Shown here piece by piece: positions 11,601 to 23,787 of a stretch of DNA of 64,000 nt. Within the stretch, counting starts at the first letter, position 1. Every line of letters begins with the position of its first letter. Source of the stretch: Rehmannia glutinosa (taxonomy: Eukaryota > Streptophyta > Magnoliopsida > Lamiales > Orobanchaceae); contig CM071930.1 of the NCBI GenBank assembly GCA_016081115.2, positions 26,613,641-26,677,640 on the forward strand. Reading direction: 5' to 3'. The notes under the pieces are model-generated. The model searched no databases. It saw only the letters and a list, made by a program, of their open reading frames with translations, and was not told the origin of the DNA. Made by a program: the position numbers and the translations under genes.

Positions 11601-12868
11601 TGTTAGTCCAGTGGTTACGATAATCTAGAGGGAGGTGAATAGATTATGCCGATTTTCCAAGTTTCGCCCTCTTTTTCGAATATGAAGATGGAAACAAGAA
11701 TGTAAGTGCGGGAAAATAAACAACATATGATGATTTAAAGAGTTTCACCCCACCTAGGGACTACGTGCTCTACCACCCCAAAGATATCCAGGAGTTTCAA
11801 AAAAAGAAAAAGAATTTTATTAATAATTACCAAAATTATTACACCTTCACCTTGAAGAGTACCACACTCTTCTGACAACACCACCAACGAGATTACCACA
11901 ATCTTCCTTCATCTATGAAGAGTACCACACTCTTTAACACCTAAGATCACCCAAGTGTGTTCTTACCATAAGAACATTAACAAGGATATCTTGTTTTGAA
12001 TGATTGACAAATTCAAGATTACAACTCGATAATGAAGTACACAACTTTGAAGTGCAAGTGTAATCAAGAATAAAAGTCTAGACCTCAAGTTGTGCAAGTG
12101 ATAGACTTAGGCTATTTCAACAAGAATGTAAAATGTGAAAGCTTAGAGAAATTTGCAGATTTTTTTGTTGTATTGTTTGCTTGCGTTGTTGTATTATTCC
12201 TTCAAAGCTTTCATCTATTTATAGGAGAGTCTTCAAGATTGGATCTGCAACATAGGCTCCTCCATCTTCACTTTTGTCTACAAAAATAAGATCACAAGAT
12301 CCACAAATAATGTACAAAATGATAAAGTAAATCTTGCTGATAATGGCTTGTTAACGGTTTGAATTTGCTGTCAAAAATAACATAAGTTGATCGGTTGACC
12401 TGAAGAAATTTCGAATGTTTAAAAGTAAATCAGAGATTCAGACACGGGATGAACTAGGGGTTGGACCGGTCGAAGGGGGGTTGGACCGATCGAAGGCATG
12501 TTCGACCGGTCACCCTCTCATTGGACCGGTCCAACATGTCAAAGATTGAAACAGAAGAGTTTCTGTAAACTTCAAATGCCCGGACACCTTCGACCTCCTC
12601 CCGAGTCGACCAAAAATCCTCCTTTTTTGTTTCTGTTTCAAGTTTCGACTTTTAGGCACGGGTTGCCCTCTAGGGCGACCGATTGACCTCAAAACAGAAG
12701 TGTTGTCCAATTTTTGTCGAAAATAAACTTCAAGAAATACTCCGAAAAATTAGTAAAAATAATTTAAATCGATTAAGAGTATTTGGACAACATTTAGGAA
12801 TATTGTTCTGGTGTAAAAACTCAGTTAAACAAAATCATCAAAATCATGATAAAAACATTTATCTAACA
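11601..12868 (-). repeat. Copia 1 3' LTR
   Basis: On the plus strand it begins TGTTAGTCCAGTGG and ends ATAAATGTTTTTATC in reverse complement (ATCTAACA). This matches, inverted, the copia 2 LTRs, which start TGTTAGATAAATG and end ACTTACA. It contains several ACCGGTC palindromic cores at about 12463-12535, as in its relatives. Short frames inside it (for example near 12092 and 12498) are not genes. Confidence 0.9.
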
Positions 12869-14109
12869 AACTCCCCCTTTTTGATGATTACAAACCAAAA
12901 TAATTTTAGGAGATCGATTTTTAAAACAAAACATATTTTCCCGGTCTAAATCAACAATCCGTTTTAAGCAACACTAATCATGAATAAAAACACAAGAATA
13001 GGAACAAAGATTTTTCAAAAACATTTTATATAAGCTCCCCCTATCAACATGCTCAACAAGAGTTAGTATAGAAGCAAACAACTAAAAGTTAAAAGGTTAG
13101 ATTTTACAATTTAAGCTTGAATTTCATGAGCTTAGAAGCCCCCCTGTCAAAAATAAATCATTAGCCATAATAAAAGTCCATTATTCATCCATTGGATATC
13201 CACAACTTTTGGCTTTTTCAATCAAAGCTTATAGCTTTTTCTGCGAGCTTTTTATAGCTTCTTTGAGCTAATGAGCTTGTTTCATGTTTCTCTCCCTTTG
13301 GAATCATCAAAAAGAGTGTTAGCACGATAAAAACATCATATAAGCATATCAAAGTGCGCATTTCCATCGAATTATCGAGCTTTTGATCAAAGAGCTTTAA
13401 AATTCCAAATAATAAGGGAAAATTCGATAAGATGATTTGTAAAAGCTCATTTGATTGACAAAATATGATCTCTATAAACTTATAAGACTTTTGAAATTGA
13501 GAGAGTCATGTAATTGATGAAATTTTCATTCAAACGTTTTGTCGAACATTTGGCGTGTATCGAATAAAAAAGAAGATATATATAGCCCTTGTAAATGTAA
13601 TCAAGGCTAAATTTTCATCACCAAATGCAATTCTATAAATATCATCCAACAACAATCATCATACCCAACACAATTATACAAGAAGTTCATCAAAATATCA
13701 AAAATATAAGCACTTTCTCAAGTGTTCAACCCAATTGAGATTAAAAAGGAATTAAACTTACCAATTAATCAGAGAAATTGGGTAATAATGATGAAATACG
13801 AGTAATATAAACTCAAAAATAAAGAATTTACAAGAAAGAAATCATTTTGAGTGAATTGTGTGTAAAATTTGCAAAGGGGTCGAAAAATGGAAGAAAAACC
13901 GTTCAAAAACAAAGTCTAGAACAAAAGCTGGTTTTAACCAAAAACTTGTCCAGGTCGACCGGTACAAGGGGGGGTCCGACCGGTCCAGGTGGTGGTCGAC
14001 CTCCCTTCATCCGGTCCCTAAAGCTTCTTTTTCTTGTTCTGTCCGAATTTTGATCCAAAAAACCGATTTTTCACCCCTAAGTTTTAAAAACGCGCAAAAT
14101 GCAAACATA
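12869..14109 (-). other. Copia 1 3' untranslated region with polypurine tract
   Basis: Right beside the LTR is the polypurine tract (minus strand AAAAAGGGGGAG, about 12870-12882). Further GGGGGAGCTT-type tracts occur near 13032-13044 and 13137-13145. At 13950-14005 are three more ACCGG(T) cores. The region is non-coding; frames at 13847-14151 are spurious. Confidence 0.7.
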
Positions 14110-15138
14110 GACCTTATTCAATATGCATTATGCCTAATCGAGCTCGTATAGAAGCAAAAGACTCGACGGTTAGTGGTTTTGTAAAAATATCCGTGAGTTG
14201 ATCTTGAGACGGAACGGAACACATCTCAATTTTCCGTTTGGAAACGCAATCCCTTAGAAAATGATGACGAACTTCAATATGTTTAGTATGGTTACGATGA
14301 ACCGGGTTTAGCGGACGTGTTGTCACAAAAGATAGGAACATTTTCAAAAGAACATTTGTAATCCGCTAAGGTTTGTTTCATCCAAAGCAATTGAGTACAA
14401 CAAAAAGCTGCGGAAATATATTCGGCTTCGGCCGTTGATAAAGATACACAATTTTGTTTATTTGAAAACCAAGATACTAGGCAATCGCCTAAGAATTGAC
14501 ATGATCCGGAAGTACTTTTACGATCATCAATATTTCCCGCATAGTCCTAATCACTATATCCTTTAAGAGAAAATTTTCATTCTTTGGATAAAATAAGCCA
14601 TAAGAAATAGTGCCATTCATGTATCGAAAAATCCTTTTAACGGCACTCATATGAGATTATTTGGGATTGCTTTGAAAATGAGCACATAGGCTTACGACAT
14701 GAAGAATATCCGGTCTACTTGCGGTTAAATAAAGTAAATAGGTTGCCATTGGAGTAGTGACGGTTCTTCCTTCTTCAATGCCGAACTTCTTTAAAAGTTC
14801 TTTTGTGTACTTTGATTGTGAAATATAAATACCTTATTGGCATTGCTTAATTTGAAGTCCAAGGAAGAAATTGAGCTCACCCATCATACTCATCTCGAAT
14901 TCACCTTGCATCAACTTATAAAATTTCTTGCACAAAGATTCATTAGTAGAACCAAATATAATATCCTCAACATAAATCTGAACTAGTAAGCAATCTTGCC
15001 CTTTTTCAAAAAGAAAGAGAGTAGTGTCAACTTTACCTCTTGTAAATCAATTTTGCAAAAGAAAAGAGCCAAGTCTATCATAACATGCACGGGGTGCTTG
15101 CTTCAAACCATATAAGGCCTTTTTAAGTTTATAAACAT
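14110..15138 (-). pseudogene. Copia 1 pol remnant (reverse transcriptase and RNase H end)
   Basis: Read on the minus strand this encodes the end of a Ty1/copia polyprotein. A reverse transcriptase part has GELNFFLGLQIKQC near 14850-14910, followed by a damaged active-site block near 14960 (IYVEDIIFGS, where YVDD is expected). The RNase H part has SWFSNKQNCVSLSTAEAEY near 14425-14480 and the terminal SQDQLTDIFTKPL near 14180-14215. There are several stops and shifts. The frame stops being copia exactly at the CACTA-A boundary. It matches the equivalent part of copia 2 throughout. Confidence 0.9.
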
Positions 15139-15141
15139 ATA

Positions 15142-15460
15142 CACTACAATATCGTCATATAAACATATTTTTTCGTCACTAAATGTATTTGGTGACGAAA
15201 ATTGAGCGTCATAAAGATCGTCATTGTAGCCTTCCCCATAAAAGGTATACATGACTTTTTTGCAATTTGTCACTACAAAATTAACCTTTGGCCACGTTAA
15301 TAACGATTGTCACGATTTGTATCATTTATTGTGACGCCTACATCGTCACATAAACGATAATTTTTTGTCATTTATATTGTTTCTTTGTCACAAAAAATAT
15401 ATTTTTAATGACAAAAGCATGTTTTTGTCATCATAGCATTAACTTTTATCGATTTAAAAT
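15142..15460. repeat. CACTA-A left terminus and sub-terminal repeats, part 1
   Basis: After the CACTACAA end, short motifs such as TCGTCACTAAATG, GTGACGAAAATTG, GTCACGATTTGT and TTTTTGTCAT repeat on both strands. Such arrays bind the element's own transposase in CACTA transposons. The block is interrupted at 15461 by the gypsy LTR. Confidence 0.75.
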
Positions 15461-18400
15461 TGTCACGCCCAAACGGAACGCGACGACGATCCACAACTTA
15501 AATACAATAACCAAACAATCTGACAAATATCAACGAGAACCCAATGAAACAGTAGTCTAAATAGCAAAATAAAATAAATAACAAGTACAAATACAACTTA
15601 CGGTCCACAATCCATAATCCAAATTACATACCCGAAAATCAACCAAATACAACAACTTAAAGTCAAAGGGTCCTACGCCCTTCTTCGATTACAAACCGGA
15701 ATGGAAAGAAATACAAGAGTCCAACAACAACACAAGAAAAGAGTCCAATCAACAACAAGAAGAAGTAGTAAATCCAACAAGCGGAGTACATGGTCTCAAT
15801 CCGGTATCGGTTCAAGATCTTCAACGAAATCCTCATCTAAGGTTAGAAAATATGTGGGGATGAGACAAAAATCTCAGTGGATGGAGTGATCGTGTGCAAG
15901 TGTGGCGCAATATAGTTAATGCGAAAAACAATTATATGAAAACGCGCGTGAGTATGATGCATGAATTCACACACGATTCAAGCGTCGTGATAAATATATT
16001 TAAATAATATACTTATACGATTCGAGAAAATAGTTCATGGTCACACACACACTATGTGATTCAAAGAGACAGTAGATTGCGTACGAAAATGTAACGCCAA
16101 TCCCATGCAAGGCAAATAATGGTTGCGTACGGATTTGTAGCGCCAACTAATGCAAAACAAGTAAGTAGCGGTTGCGTCACGGATTTGTAGCGCCAACCAA
16201 ACGGGTCCGATAACTCCTGAAATCGTGTGGATCGAACAACGATTCCTTCGTTCTTCCTTGTAACTCCCGAGCAGATGGTCCAAGACCGGCACCTTATCGC
16301 TCCATAGCAAAGACAAAATCCACAAAGTGGAGCTTGCAAGGCCCTGGATCTCATAATCATGATTATACCTCAAGTACTACAACCCGCTTCCTCGGACAAA
16401 CTCCGTCCCTCGCTTGCGGGATTAGGGCGATGGGGCCTAAGAGTGGAATAGCGGCCAAGCAGCCTTGCCCATCCATCCCACGTATCCATTCCGATGAGCT
16501 CGACACACCAAGTTGACTCAGCAGAAAGTAAATACAAGTACAGAAATGACCAGCAAATGTATTATTGATTCAGATACCTTCAGAAATTTTTTGAAATAAC
16601 GCGGGGCAATTTTTGGCGTTGGTGGAGTTTTTTGGATGAAGATGGTTATCGAAGGATAAGCAACCTTCGATATCTTGAAAGATTAGGTGGAACATAAGTC
16701 CCGTTATAGATTCAAATCGCAAGGCGAGGAAGTCGCTCCGCGATCGGGTATTAATCGGCCAAATTGATCCGATAAGTCAAGGATTTTTGGGAAAGTAAAA
16801 TACTTTAATTAAATATCCAAGTCAGAGGGTCCAGGGCTATTTTAGTAAAAGAAAAATAATTTGATTTAGGTCCTTTATAAAAGAAAATTTGTAATTTAGC
16901 CCCGTTTGGTAAAAACCAACACTTTTGGGGTTAAAAATTGAATAAACAAATATCCCGACCTTGAAACATTATGGGTCAGTTCCTAAATTCTCTAAATTGT
17001 TCAGAGATTCAGGTTTTTAAAGTTTTGAGGTCGAGATTTTATAAAATTCTCAAATATCGAGATTTTAAAATTAAAAATTTCCAATAAATTAAGTTTAAAT
17101 TGTTCAGAATCAGGTTTTTAAAACCGAATTTTAAAACTCCCAATTGGCCCAAAATTTGCAAAATTGCTTAAGTTTAAAATAATGATTTTAATGTGATTCT
17201 AGTTGAAAATGTCACTAAAGTTAGTGGGATATTGGGACAAAAGCAGGTTTTAAAATAAATATGTGTAGGTCCTTTAACTTTTGAAAATATCATTTTTGTC
17301 CCATTTTGAAATAATTACCTTTAAGGCTTTTAGGGGTCCAATTGTCATGAAATTTGAACCTTGGGTCCAAAATATAATTAAGTTATAGTTAAGTTAGTAT
17401 TTTCAGGTGCATGGGCTGCATAAGTCCTGAAAATTTCATTTGGGTCCTCAAGTTTAGTATTTTACAAATTAGTCCCTCAATTTTAGTAAAATTGTTTTCC
17501 AAGCCCTAACCACTTGGATTTTTGGAATAATTTTAAAATATGTAATTCCCAGTACCTTAAGACTAAAAATTTCAAATTTTAAAGTTTAGGTCTGGAGCAG
17601 TTTTAAAAATTGCAAAGTAGCCCTTAAACTTTCAAAATTTTACAATCTAGTCCTTGGGCTTTTAAAAATAGATTTTATTTATCTTAAAACTCTTAAAACT
17701 TTATTAAAATGTCCAAAAGTCATTTTTGAACCTGAGTACAGTCCCAATTTTCGAAATTTGCAGAGGGGTCCTTTAACTTTCATTTTCTTGCAATTTAGTC
17801 CACCAACTTTCCATTTTTACATTTTTAAGTCCAAAATTGAAATTTAATCAATCATGCTCGACTTTTCCAGGTTATAAGGCATCCAAAACATAGATTTTAA
17901 AGATCATATGCATGCATGTCCAATACATACAAGAATTCATCAATTAAAACATTAAATTGCACATGCATGCACCTAAAATTCAATAAATAGCAAATTGGAG
18001 CAACTCTTGAGAATTTTCATGACTTAATACATAAAATTGACATGCAATACATAGATTATATATATCTCAAGGCTCATGATCAAATTTTCTACATGCATTT
18101 TAATAAAACACCTAATAGTTGGAAAATATTTTTCCACCCACCTTAAAATTGGAAATTGTGAAATAAAAGGATAATTTCACAATTTTTGGATGAGGCTTTT
18201 TAGGTCAGCCCCTAAGTCAAGAAATATCAAAAATTTGAAGTTAGAAAAATGAGAGAAAAATTAAGGAGAAAAAGAAGGAAATAAGGAAATGAGAAGGACT
18301 ACACTTTACCTTGTGTAGTAGGTGTTTGGAGACTAGTTGAAGCTTTAAAATTGGAAATTTTGGTTCAACTCCAAAATCACCTAAGGTCAGCCCCTATTTC

Positions 18401-19543
18401 TCAAAAATGAAAAGGGGTGTTAAAATTTGAAAAAAAAAATAGAAAGAATAGGAAAGAAGGGGTCTAGTACTCAATTCTTACCTTGTAGTCCAAATTCCTC
18501 TACTAGTTCTTCTTCAAGTTTGAAGTCCTTCTTCAAAATGATGTCAAGATCTAATCTTCAAAGTCTTCTAAATGTACCTCCAAATCAAATTCAAACTTAA
18601 GTTAAGAAGGTGGAAGAGGTGAACTATGTGATATCAAAAATGGATTGAAGATAAAATTTCTTACCTTGTAGGGGGGGTGTTCGACTTTTTTGAAGAAATA
18701 GGGGGAAAAATCTTGAAAATTTTCTAAGTGTAGAAGAAGAAAGTAAGAAGAAGAGTAGAGAGAAGTTGGGAGTTTAGAGAGAAGGAGGAGAAAATGAAAT
18801 GAAATTTTGGCACAAAATGGCCATTATGGCCGTCCACTTTGAGGAGAGAGAGGGAGGAATTTTGTTCAAATTGTGTCTTGCATTTTGCCTCATGCATGAG
18901 AGACAATTTGAAGGTAAAAGGTATGGGCAAGACTTGGTTTGAATGGAATGTTGGAAGACTTCCAACATGTTGGCAAAAATATTATTAAAGAAGTAATATA
19001 AGAGATGATGTGTATAATGTTTGAATTAATGGTATAATTATACACAAGATGACTAATATAAGGTGTACATGTACAAGAGTTGGATGATATTTTTACTCCA
19101 AAAATATCCATGTTGGCCGTCCACTATAATGGCATTATGGTAATTCCATATATTTTTTTTGTCCCAAATTTGATGATAATAGATGAAATATATCAATCTC
19201 CAAAATAATTAGTGATTTCCTTGATCACTTATAAGTCTCATGATCACTTAATCTATATCAAAATCTTAATTCTATAAGGTAAAAGTCTCTAAAATAAATA
19301 GTCTCTTAAAATTCTAAGGTGAATAATATATACAAAAATAGTAATAATGATCAATCAAGTGATCATAAATGCAAAATAGAATTAATAGTGATCATGATTA
19401 CAAGTAATAAATAAAATAAAATAAAATACAAAATATATATATTAATGATAATTACCCGTCAAAGTGACGCAATAAAATAGTCGGTCAAATACATAGACAA
19501 CAATAAGAATCAATTATATGTTCGGAAAAATCGGGGCTTCACA
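15461..19543 (-). repeat. Gypsy 3' LTR (left copy)
   Basis: Starts TGTCACGCCCAAACGG and ends GGGGCTTCACA. The right copy is near identical over its distal 2.5 kb. The first ~1.7 kb shows more differences, mainly small indels. It contains a series of GGTCC..TTTAACTTT phrases (about 16868-17840) and three CAAGGTAAG-like words on the minus strand. Frames inside it (for example 16041-16373, 18724-18930) recur in the other LTR and have no family; I do not count them as genes. Confidence 0.95.
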
Positions 19544-19557
19544 TCCTCCCCTCCTTA
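19544..19557 (-). other. Gypsy polypurine tract
   Basis: On the minus strand AAGGAGGGGAGGA lies directly before the TGTGAAGCCC start of the 3' LTR. This is the expected position and composition of the plus-strand primer. Confidence 0.85.
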
Positions 19558-19582
19558 AAAGAATTTGGCCCCCAAATTCTCT

Positions 19583-22500
19583 TCAGAATAGTTCTGGATA
19601 TTGATTCCTCATGTCTTCTTCCATCTCCCACATTGCGTCTTCGTCTCGGTTGTGGTTCTGCCACAGAACTTTAACCATCGGAATTTCTCTCTTACGCAAC
19701 TGTCGTATCTACTGATCAATGATCCGGATCGGCCTCTCGGTGTAGGATAAATTTTCCATTAGAGGAGGAGTATCTTGAGTGATGATATGCTCGGGATCTA
19801 GTTGATACTTCTTCAATCTCGATACGTGGAATACATCATGCATTCCCGCATATGGTGCTGGTAACTCGAGTCGGTAGGCTAACTTCCCGATCCTCTGTAA
19901 AATCTTGTAAGGTCCAAGATATCTCGGACTCAACTTGCCTCCTTTATTCGGATTGATCAATCCTTTCCGTGGTGAGAGTCTGAGAAATACTTCATCTCCG
20001 ACTTCAAATTTCAAATCCTTTCTTCTCTTGTCCGCGTAACTCTTTTGGCGGCTCTGAGCTGTGCGAATCCGCTCCTTGATCGCTTGACCTTCTCCATGGC
20101 CTCCTCGAACTAAGTCGACCTTTGGAATCGAGGCGACTTTCTTTTCTTTTCGAGTCCATTGATCATCAATCTCCCAGTGTAGTGGGGATCTACATTTTCG
20201 CCCATATAATGCCTCGTAGGGTGCCATTCCAATCGTGGCACGATAACTCAATATTGTAGGCTAACTCGGCTAATGGTAAGTGCGAATCCCAACTTCCTTG
20301 AAATCCAATGCGGGCTCGCAAAGATATCTTCAAGGGTTTGAATTGTTCGCTCGGTATCATCGGTCCATCGGTTTGTGGATGTGTTTGATGTCTTTGAAAC
20401 TTAGCGAGGTACCCATTCCTCGTGCAAGCACTTCCAAAATCTGGAGACAAACCTCGGGTCTCTGTTGGATACTATGTCGACTGGTACTCCATGCAGTCGA
20501 ATGATTTCTCGTATATAAATCTGTGCAAGTTTCTGCAAGCTATCATTTTTCTTGATGGGTAAAAAGTGTGCAAATTTCGTGAGTCGGTCTACAACTACCC
20601 AAATGGCATCATGGCCTCCTCTGGTCCTTGGTATATCTGTCATGAAGTCCATCGTTATGTGTTCCCATTTCCATTCGGGAATTCTCAATGGTTGTAGTAA
20701 ACCAGATGGTCGTTGGTGTTCTGCTTTTACTCGTTGACAAGTTAAACATCTCGCAACCAACTCTGCTACCTGGTTCTTCATGTTTACCCACCAATAACTC
20801 CGTTTCAAATCCTTATACATCTTGTTTCCTCCAGGATGTATAGTGTATTTCGAACGGTGTGCCTCTCTAGATTCTATTCCTAATCTGTTCGTCATTCGGT
20901 ACACACACTCGATTCTGGAATCTGATAACCCCATCTTCGTGTACCGAGAATTCTGATCTCTCTCCTTTAAGTATCTTGTCCTTCAGTTTTTGAAGATGTG
21001 CATCTTTCTCTTGTGCTTCTTTGATCTCTTTCAGCAGATCGGGTTTAACCGAAATGTTAGCACATGAAATCTGAGTATTGGTTCTCGTCGATTCCAATTG
21101 CTCGCTCTTCTAATGATTCCCACTCTCGAATCATAAGTCCGCTAAGCTCGCCTTTACGCTCGAGCGTGCCTCGCTACGACATTAGCTTTCCCGAGATGGT
21201 ATTGAATATCAAAGTGATAGTCCTCGATCAATTCCATCCATCTTCGTTGGCTCAGATTGAGGGTCTTTCGGGAGAATAGATACTTCAAGCTCTTATGATC
21301 CGTGAAAACCGTAAATGTTGCTCCGTAGAGATAGTGTCTCCATTTCTTTAACGCGAACACTATCGCCGCCAATTCCAAGTCATGCGGATAATTGGCCTCA
21401 TACGGCTTGAGCTTTCGTGATGCATAAGCGATAACTTTTCATTCCTGCATGAGTACTGCTCCTAGTCCTTCTTTTGATGCATCACTGTAGACGACAAAGT
21501 TTTCGGTTCCCTTTGGAAGGGCTAATACTGGAGTTGTAGTAAGTCATTTTTTCACTCTTGGAAACTCGCCTCGCACTTGTCATTCCACTCAAACTTGACT
21601 TGCTTCTGGGTTAGTCGAGTGAGTGGTCCGGCTATCTTGGAGAAGTCTTGGATAAATCTTCGATAATATCCAGCTAGTCCTAGGAAACTCCCGATTTCAA
21701 GCTGAGACTCGGGTTGTTTCCATTCAACCACCGCCTGCATGCCTTCAAGGATCTACCGCAATCCCAAAGGTCGGATACTATGTGTCCCAAGAACGCGACT
21801 TCACTAAGCCAAAATTCGCACTTGCTGAATTTGGCATACAGCTTATGCTCCCGTAGTGTCTCTAAAACGATTTTCAGATGACATTCGTGCTTTTCTCTAG
21901 ACTTAGAGTATACGAGTATGTCATCAATGAATATCACTACGAATTGATCCAAATAAGGTTGAAAGACTCGATGCATCGTCCATAAATGCCGCCGGTGCAT
22001 TTGTCGACCGAAAGCATCACTACAAACTCGTAGTGTCCATATCGGGTTTGAAATGCGCTTTTGGAAATGTCTCCTTCGTGGATCTTCAGTTGGTAATATC
22101 CTTGTTGTAAATCAAACTTCGAGTACACCGTCGCTCCTTGAAGTTGATCAAATAGTTCGCCTATCCTCGGGAGGGGATATTTGTTCTTGATGGTCACGCT
22201 ATTAAGACCACGATAATATATACACAGTCTTAATGTGCCATCTTTCTTCTTGACGAACAACACAGTGCTCCCCACGGAGACGCGTACTCGGTCGGATAAA
22301 TCCCACATCCATCGGTTTTTACAGAATTGCGTCTTCAACTCTTGTAACTCAAGAGGAGCCATTCTATATAGTGTTACGCAATCGGGGGCAGTCCTGGTAA
22401 CACCGATGGTGAACTCGACTTCCCTATCCGGAGGGACAAAGGTGAGTTCTTGTGGAAATACATCCGTGTATTCTGATACTATAGGTACTTGGTTAATTTG

Positions 22501-22600
22501 TGTCTCAACCGTGGGATTGTTAATTACAAACGCCAAGTACCCTTGTGCCCCTCTAGCGATTGCCTTTCTTGCTTTCATGATGGAGATGATAACCAAGACG
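19583..22600 (-). pseudogene. Gypsy pol: reverse transcriptase, RNase H, integrase, chromodomain-like end
   Basis: On the minus strand homology begins near 22560 (KARKAIARG) and passes through LFVKKKDGTLRLC near 22235 and the catalytic block FIDDILVYS near 21925. RNase H has FTDHKSLKYLF near 21280. Next is the integrase zinc-binding segment with CLTCQR near 20750, then the DDE core with HITMDFMTDIP near 20650 and SNRDPRF near 20465. The integrase C-terminal domain includes MAPYEALYGRKCRSPLHW near 20200. After a TAG at about 19706-19708, a chromodomain-like block reads VKVLWQNH and ends at 19583. Shifts separate the blocks near 21970, 21730, 21390 and 20430. The aspartic protease that normally precedes it is missing. 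The polyprotein is not functional. Confidence 0.93.
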
Positions 22601-22791
22601 TAGAGTCAACAGTAAGGGAAAGGCATATCCATTAATGTAAAACTTGAATACACCCATAGTACAACAATAGTAACACTGAGTCAAAGATACATCAGAACCA
22701 AAATACAACTGAATCTAGTACAATAAAAGGCAAGGTACAACACTGGAATAAGCGTCTACAACAACAGAAGTACAAAATAACAATCAGCTAA

Positions 22792-23460
22792 CTAATCAGT
22801 GAGATCGCCATCATCGTCGCTCGCAGCTATGTCCATAATCGGGGCTGGGTCGGGCTGAGGTGGCGCCTCGACCTCGGGCCAATCCACGAAGTCCAACCAC
22901 TGCTCGAATCCCTGAGCCTCATCGAGTGGAGCAGCCTCGAGTGCCTCAGGCTCTCCAATGTCGACTGGATCCTCCTCGGCGTCAGGTACGGGCTCCACCT
23001 CGGGCGGTGGCAATGGCTGAACATTAGCTGCCAAAGCAGCCTCCAGTGCGGCATCTCTCTGAGCTAGGGCCTGTGTAAGGTCCTCTATGACTGTCATCTG
23101 CTTGATGAGAGTCTCCTCCAAAGGCTCGACGGTGTCGCGAGATAGGCGAGCGTCAATCTCCCATTTCTGGCGGCCGTCACTTGCCCTCTTCATCTTCTCT
23201 CGCATGTTATCCAGGCGCTCCTGGATACTCTGTATTTGGTCCTCCCGCGCTCTTATGGTATTGTCGCGGTCCTTGATGACAGTGGTCAGCTCGCTCTTTT
23301 CATCTTGGCTCCTCCCCAAGCGCTGAGTCAGGTCCCTATTACGCTGGCGCTCCTGGGCTAGCTCTGTGGTCGCGCGATCACTCTCCCGGTGCCAGTGAAT
23401 CATCAGCGCCCGGTAATATTCCCCTCGCTCGCAAAGACGGCATGGAAAACATCCCACCAT
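22792..23460 (-). CDS. Coiled-coil protein of the gypsy element (no gag homology)
   Basis: An intact frame of 222 codons from ATG at 23460 lies where gag should be, between the primer site and pol. The N-terminus contains a C-x3-C-x2-C cluster (GCFPCRLCERG). Residues about 35-140 are rich in E, K, R, Q and L with heptad-like spacing (for example LEETLIKQMTVIEDLTQAL), predicting a coiled coil. The rest is proline- and acid-rich and ends in DDDGDLTD. No zinc knuckle or gag domain is seen. The region is clearly more GC-rich than its surroundings. That the frame is intact while pol is riddled with stops suggests either recent selection or recent acquisition. It may be an accessory protein of this family or a captured host fragment. 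I do not recognise it. Confidence 0.6.
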   Translation of the reverse strand: MVGCFPCRLCERGEYYRALMIHWHRESDRATTELAQERQRNRDLTQRLGRSQDEKSELTTVIKDRDNTIRAREDQIQSIQERLDNMREKMKRASDGRQKWEIDARLSRDTVEPLEETLIKQMTVIEDLTQALAQRDAALEAALAANVQPLPPPEVEPVPDAEEDPVDIGEPEALEAAPLDEAQGFEQWLDFVDWPEVEAPPQPDPAPIMDIAASDDDGDLTD

Positions 23461-23768
23461 GAAGGCGCAGTCTGCCCCATCCCGATCAAACAAAACTAAG
23501 GCGGATCACCAAAGGTAGAGGAAAGATAGGGAGAGAATAAGGAAAGAACGAATAAAGGAAATCGATCAAGAATCAACTAAGTCTAGACAAGTATGAATAT
23601 GAAATCTCAAAATATGCGTTCTAACTTAGTTCAAACATCAATAAGACGGTCTATGCCAATTTGAAATCGATTTCACACTTAATTGGTCAAGTCGCGGTAC
23701 TACCCAAAACACAGACCGAGGGTCCTATCCTGGGTCAGCTCGGTGTAAGTTTCCATCTTACTAGCCGA

Positions 23769-23780
23769 GCTCTGATACCA
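23769..23780 (-). other. Gypsy primer binding site (initiator tRNA-Met)
   Basis: On the minus strand TGGTATCAGAGC begins eight bases inside the 5' LTR. It is complementary to the 3' end of plant initiator methionine tRNA, the usual primer for this class. It fixes the element's orientation. Confidence 0.9.
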
Positions 23781-23787
23781 CTCTAAC

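Larger units (their letters stand above)
11601..15141 (-). mobile_element. Copia 1 (Sirevirus-type Ty1/copia), 3' half only
   Basis: A minus-strand copia element represented here by its 3' LTR (11601-12868), a polypurine tract, a long 3' untranslated region and the last third of pol. At 15141 its reverse transcriptase frame is cut by the start of CACTA-A; the upstream half is not in the window. Its sequence is close to copia 2 (45118-53664), so it is the same family. The five bases before the LTR are CTGTG (11596-11600). If the nesting is right, CTGTG should follow the second LTR right of the window. Confidence 0.85.

Noticed and set aside
16041..16516. Overlapping frames of 60-110 codons in the gypsy LTR
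   Set aside because: They recur shifted and broken in the other LTR, overlap on both strands and have no family.
18724..19111. Minus-strand frames in the LTR, repeated at 27003-27390
   Set aside because: They are conserved only because the LTRs are copies of one another; composition is low-complexity and no domain is seen.
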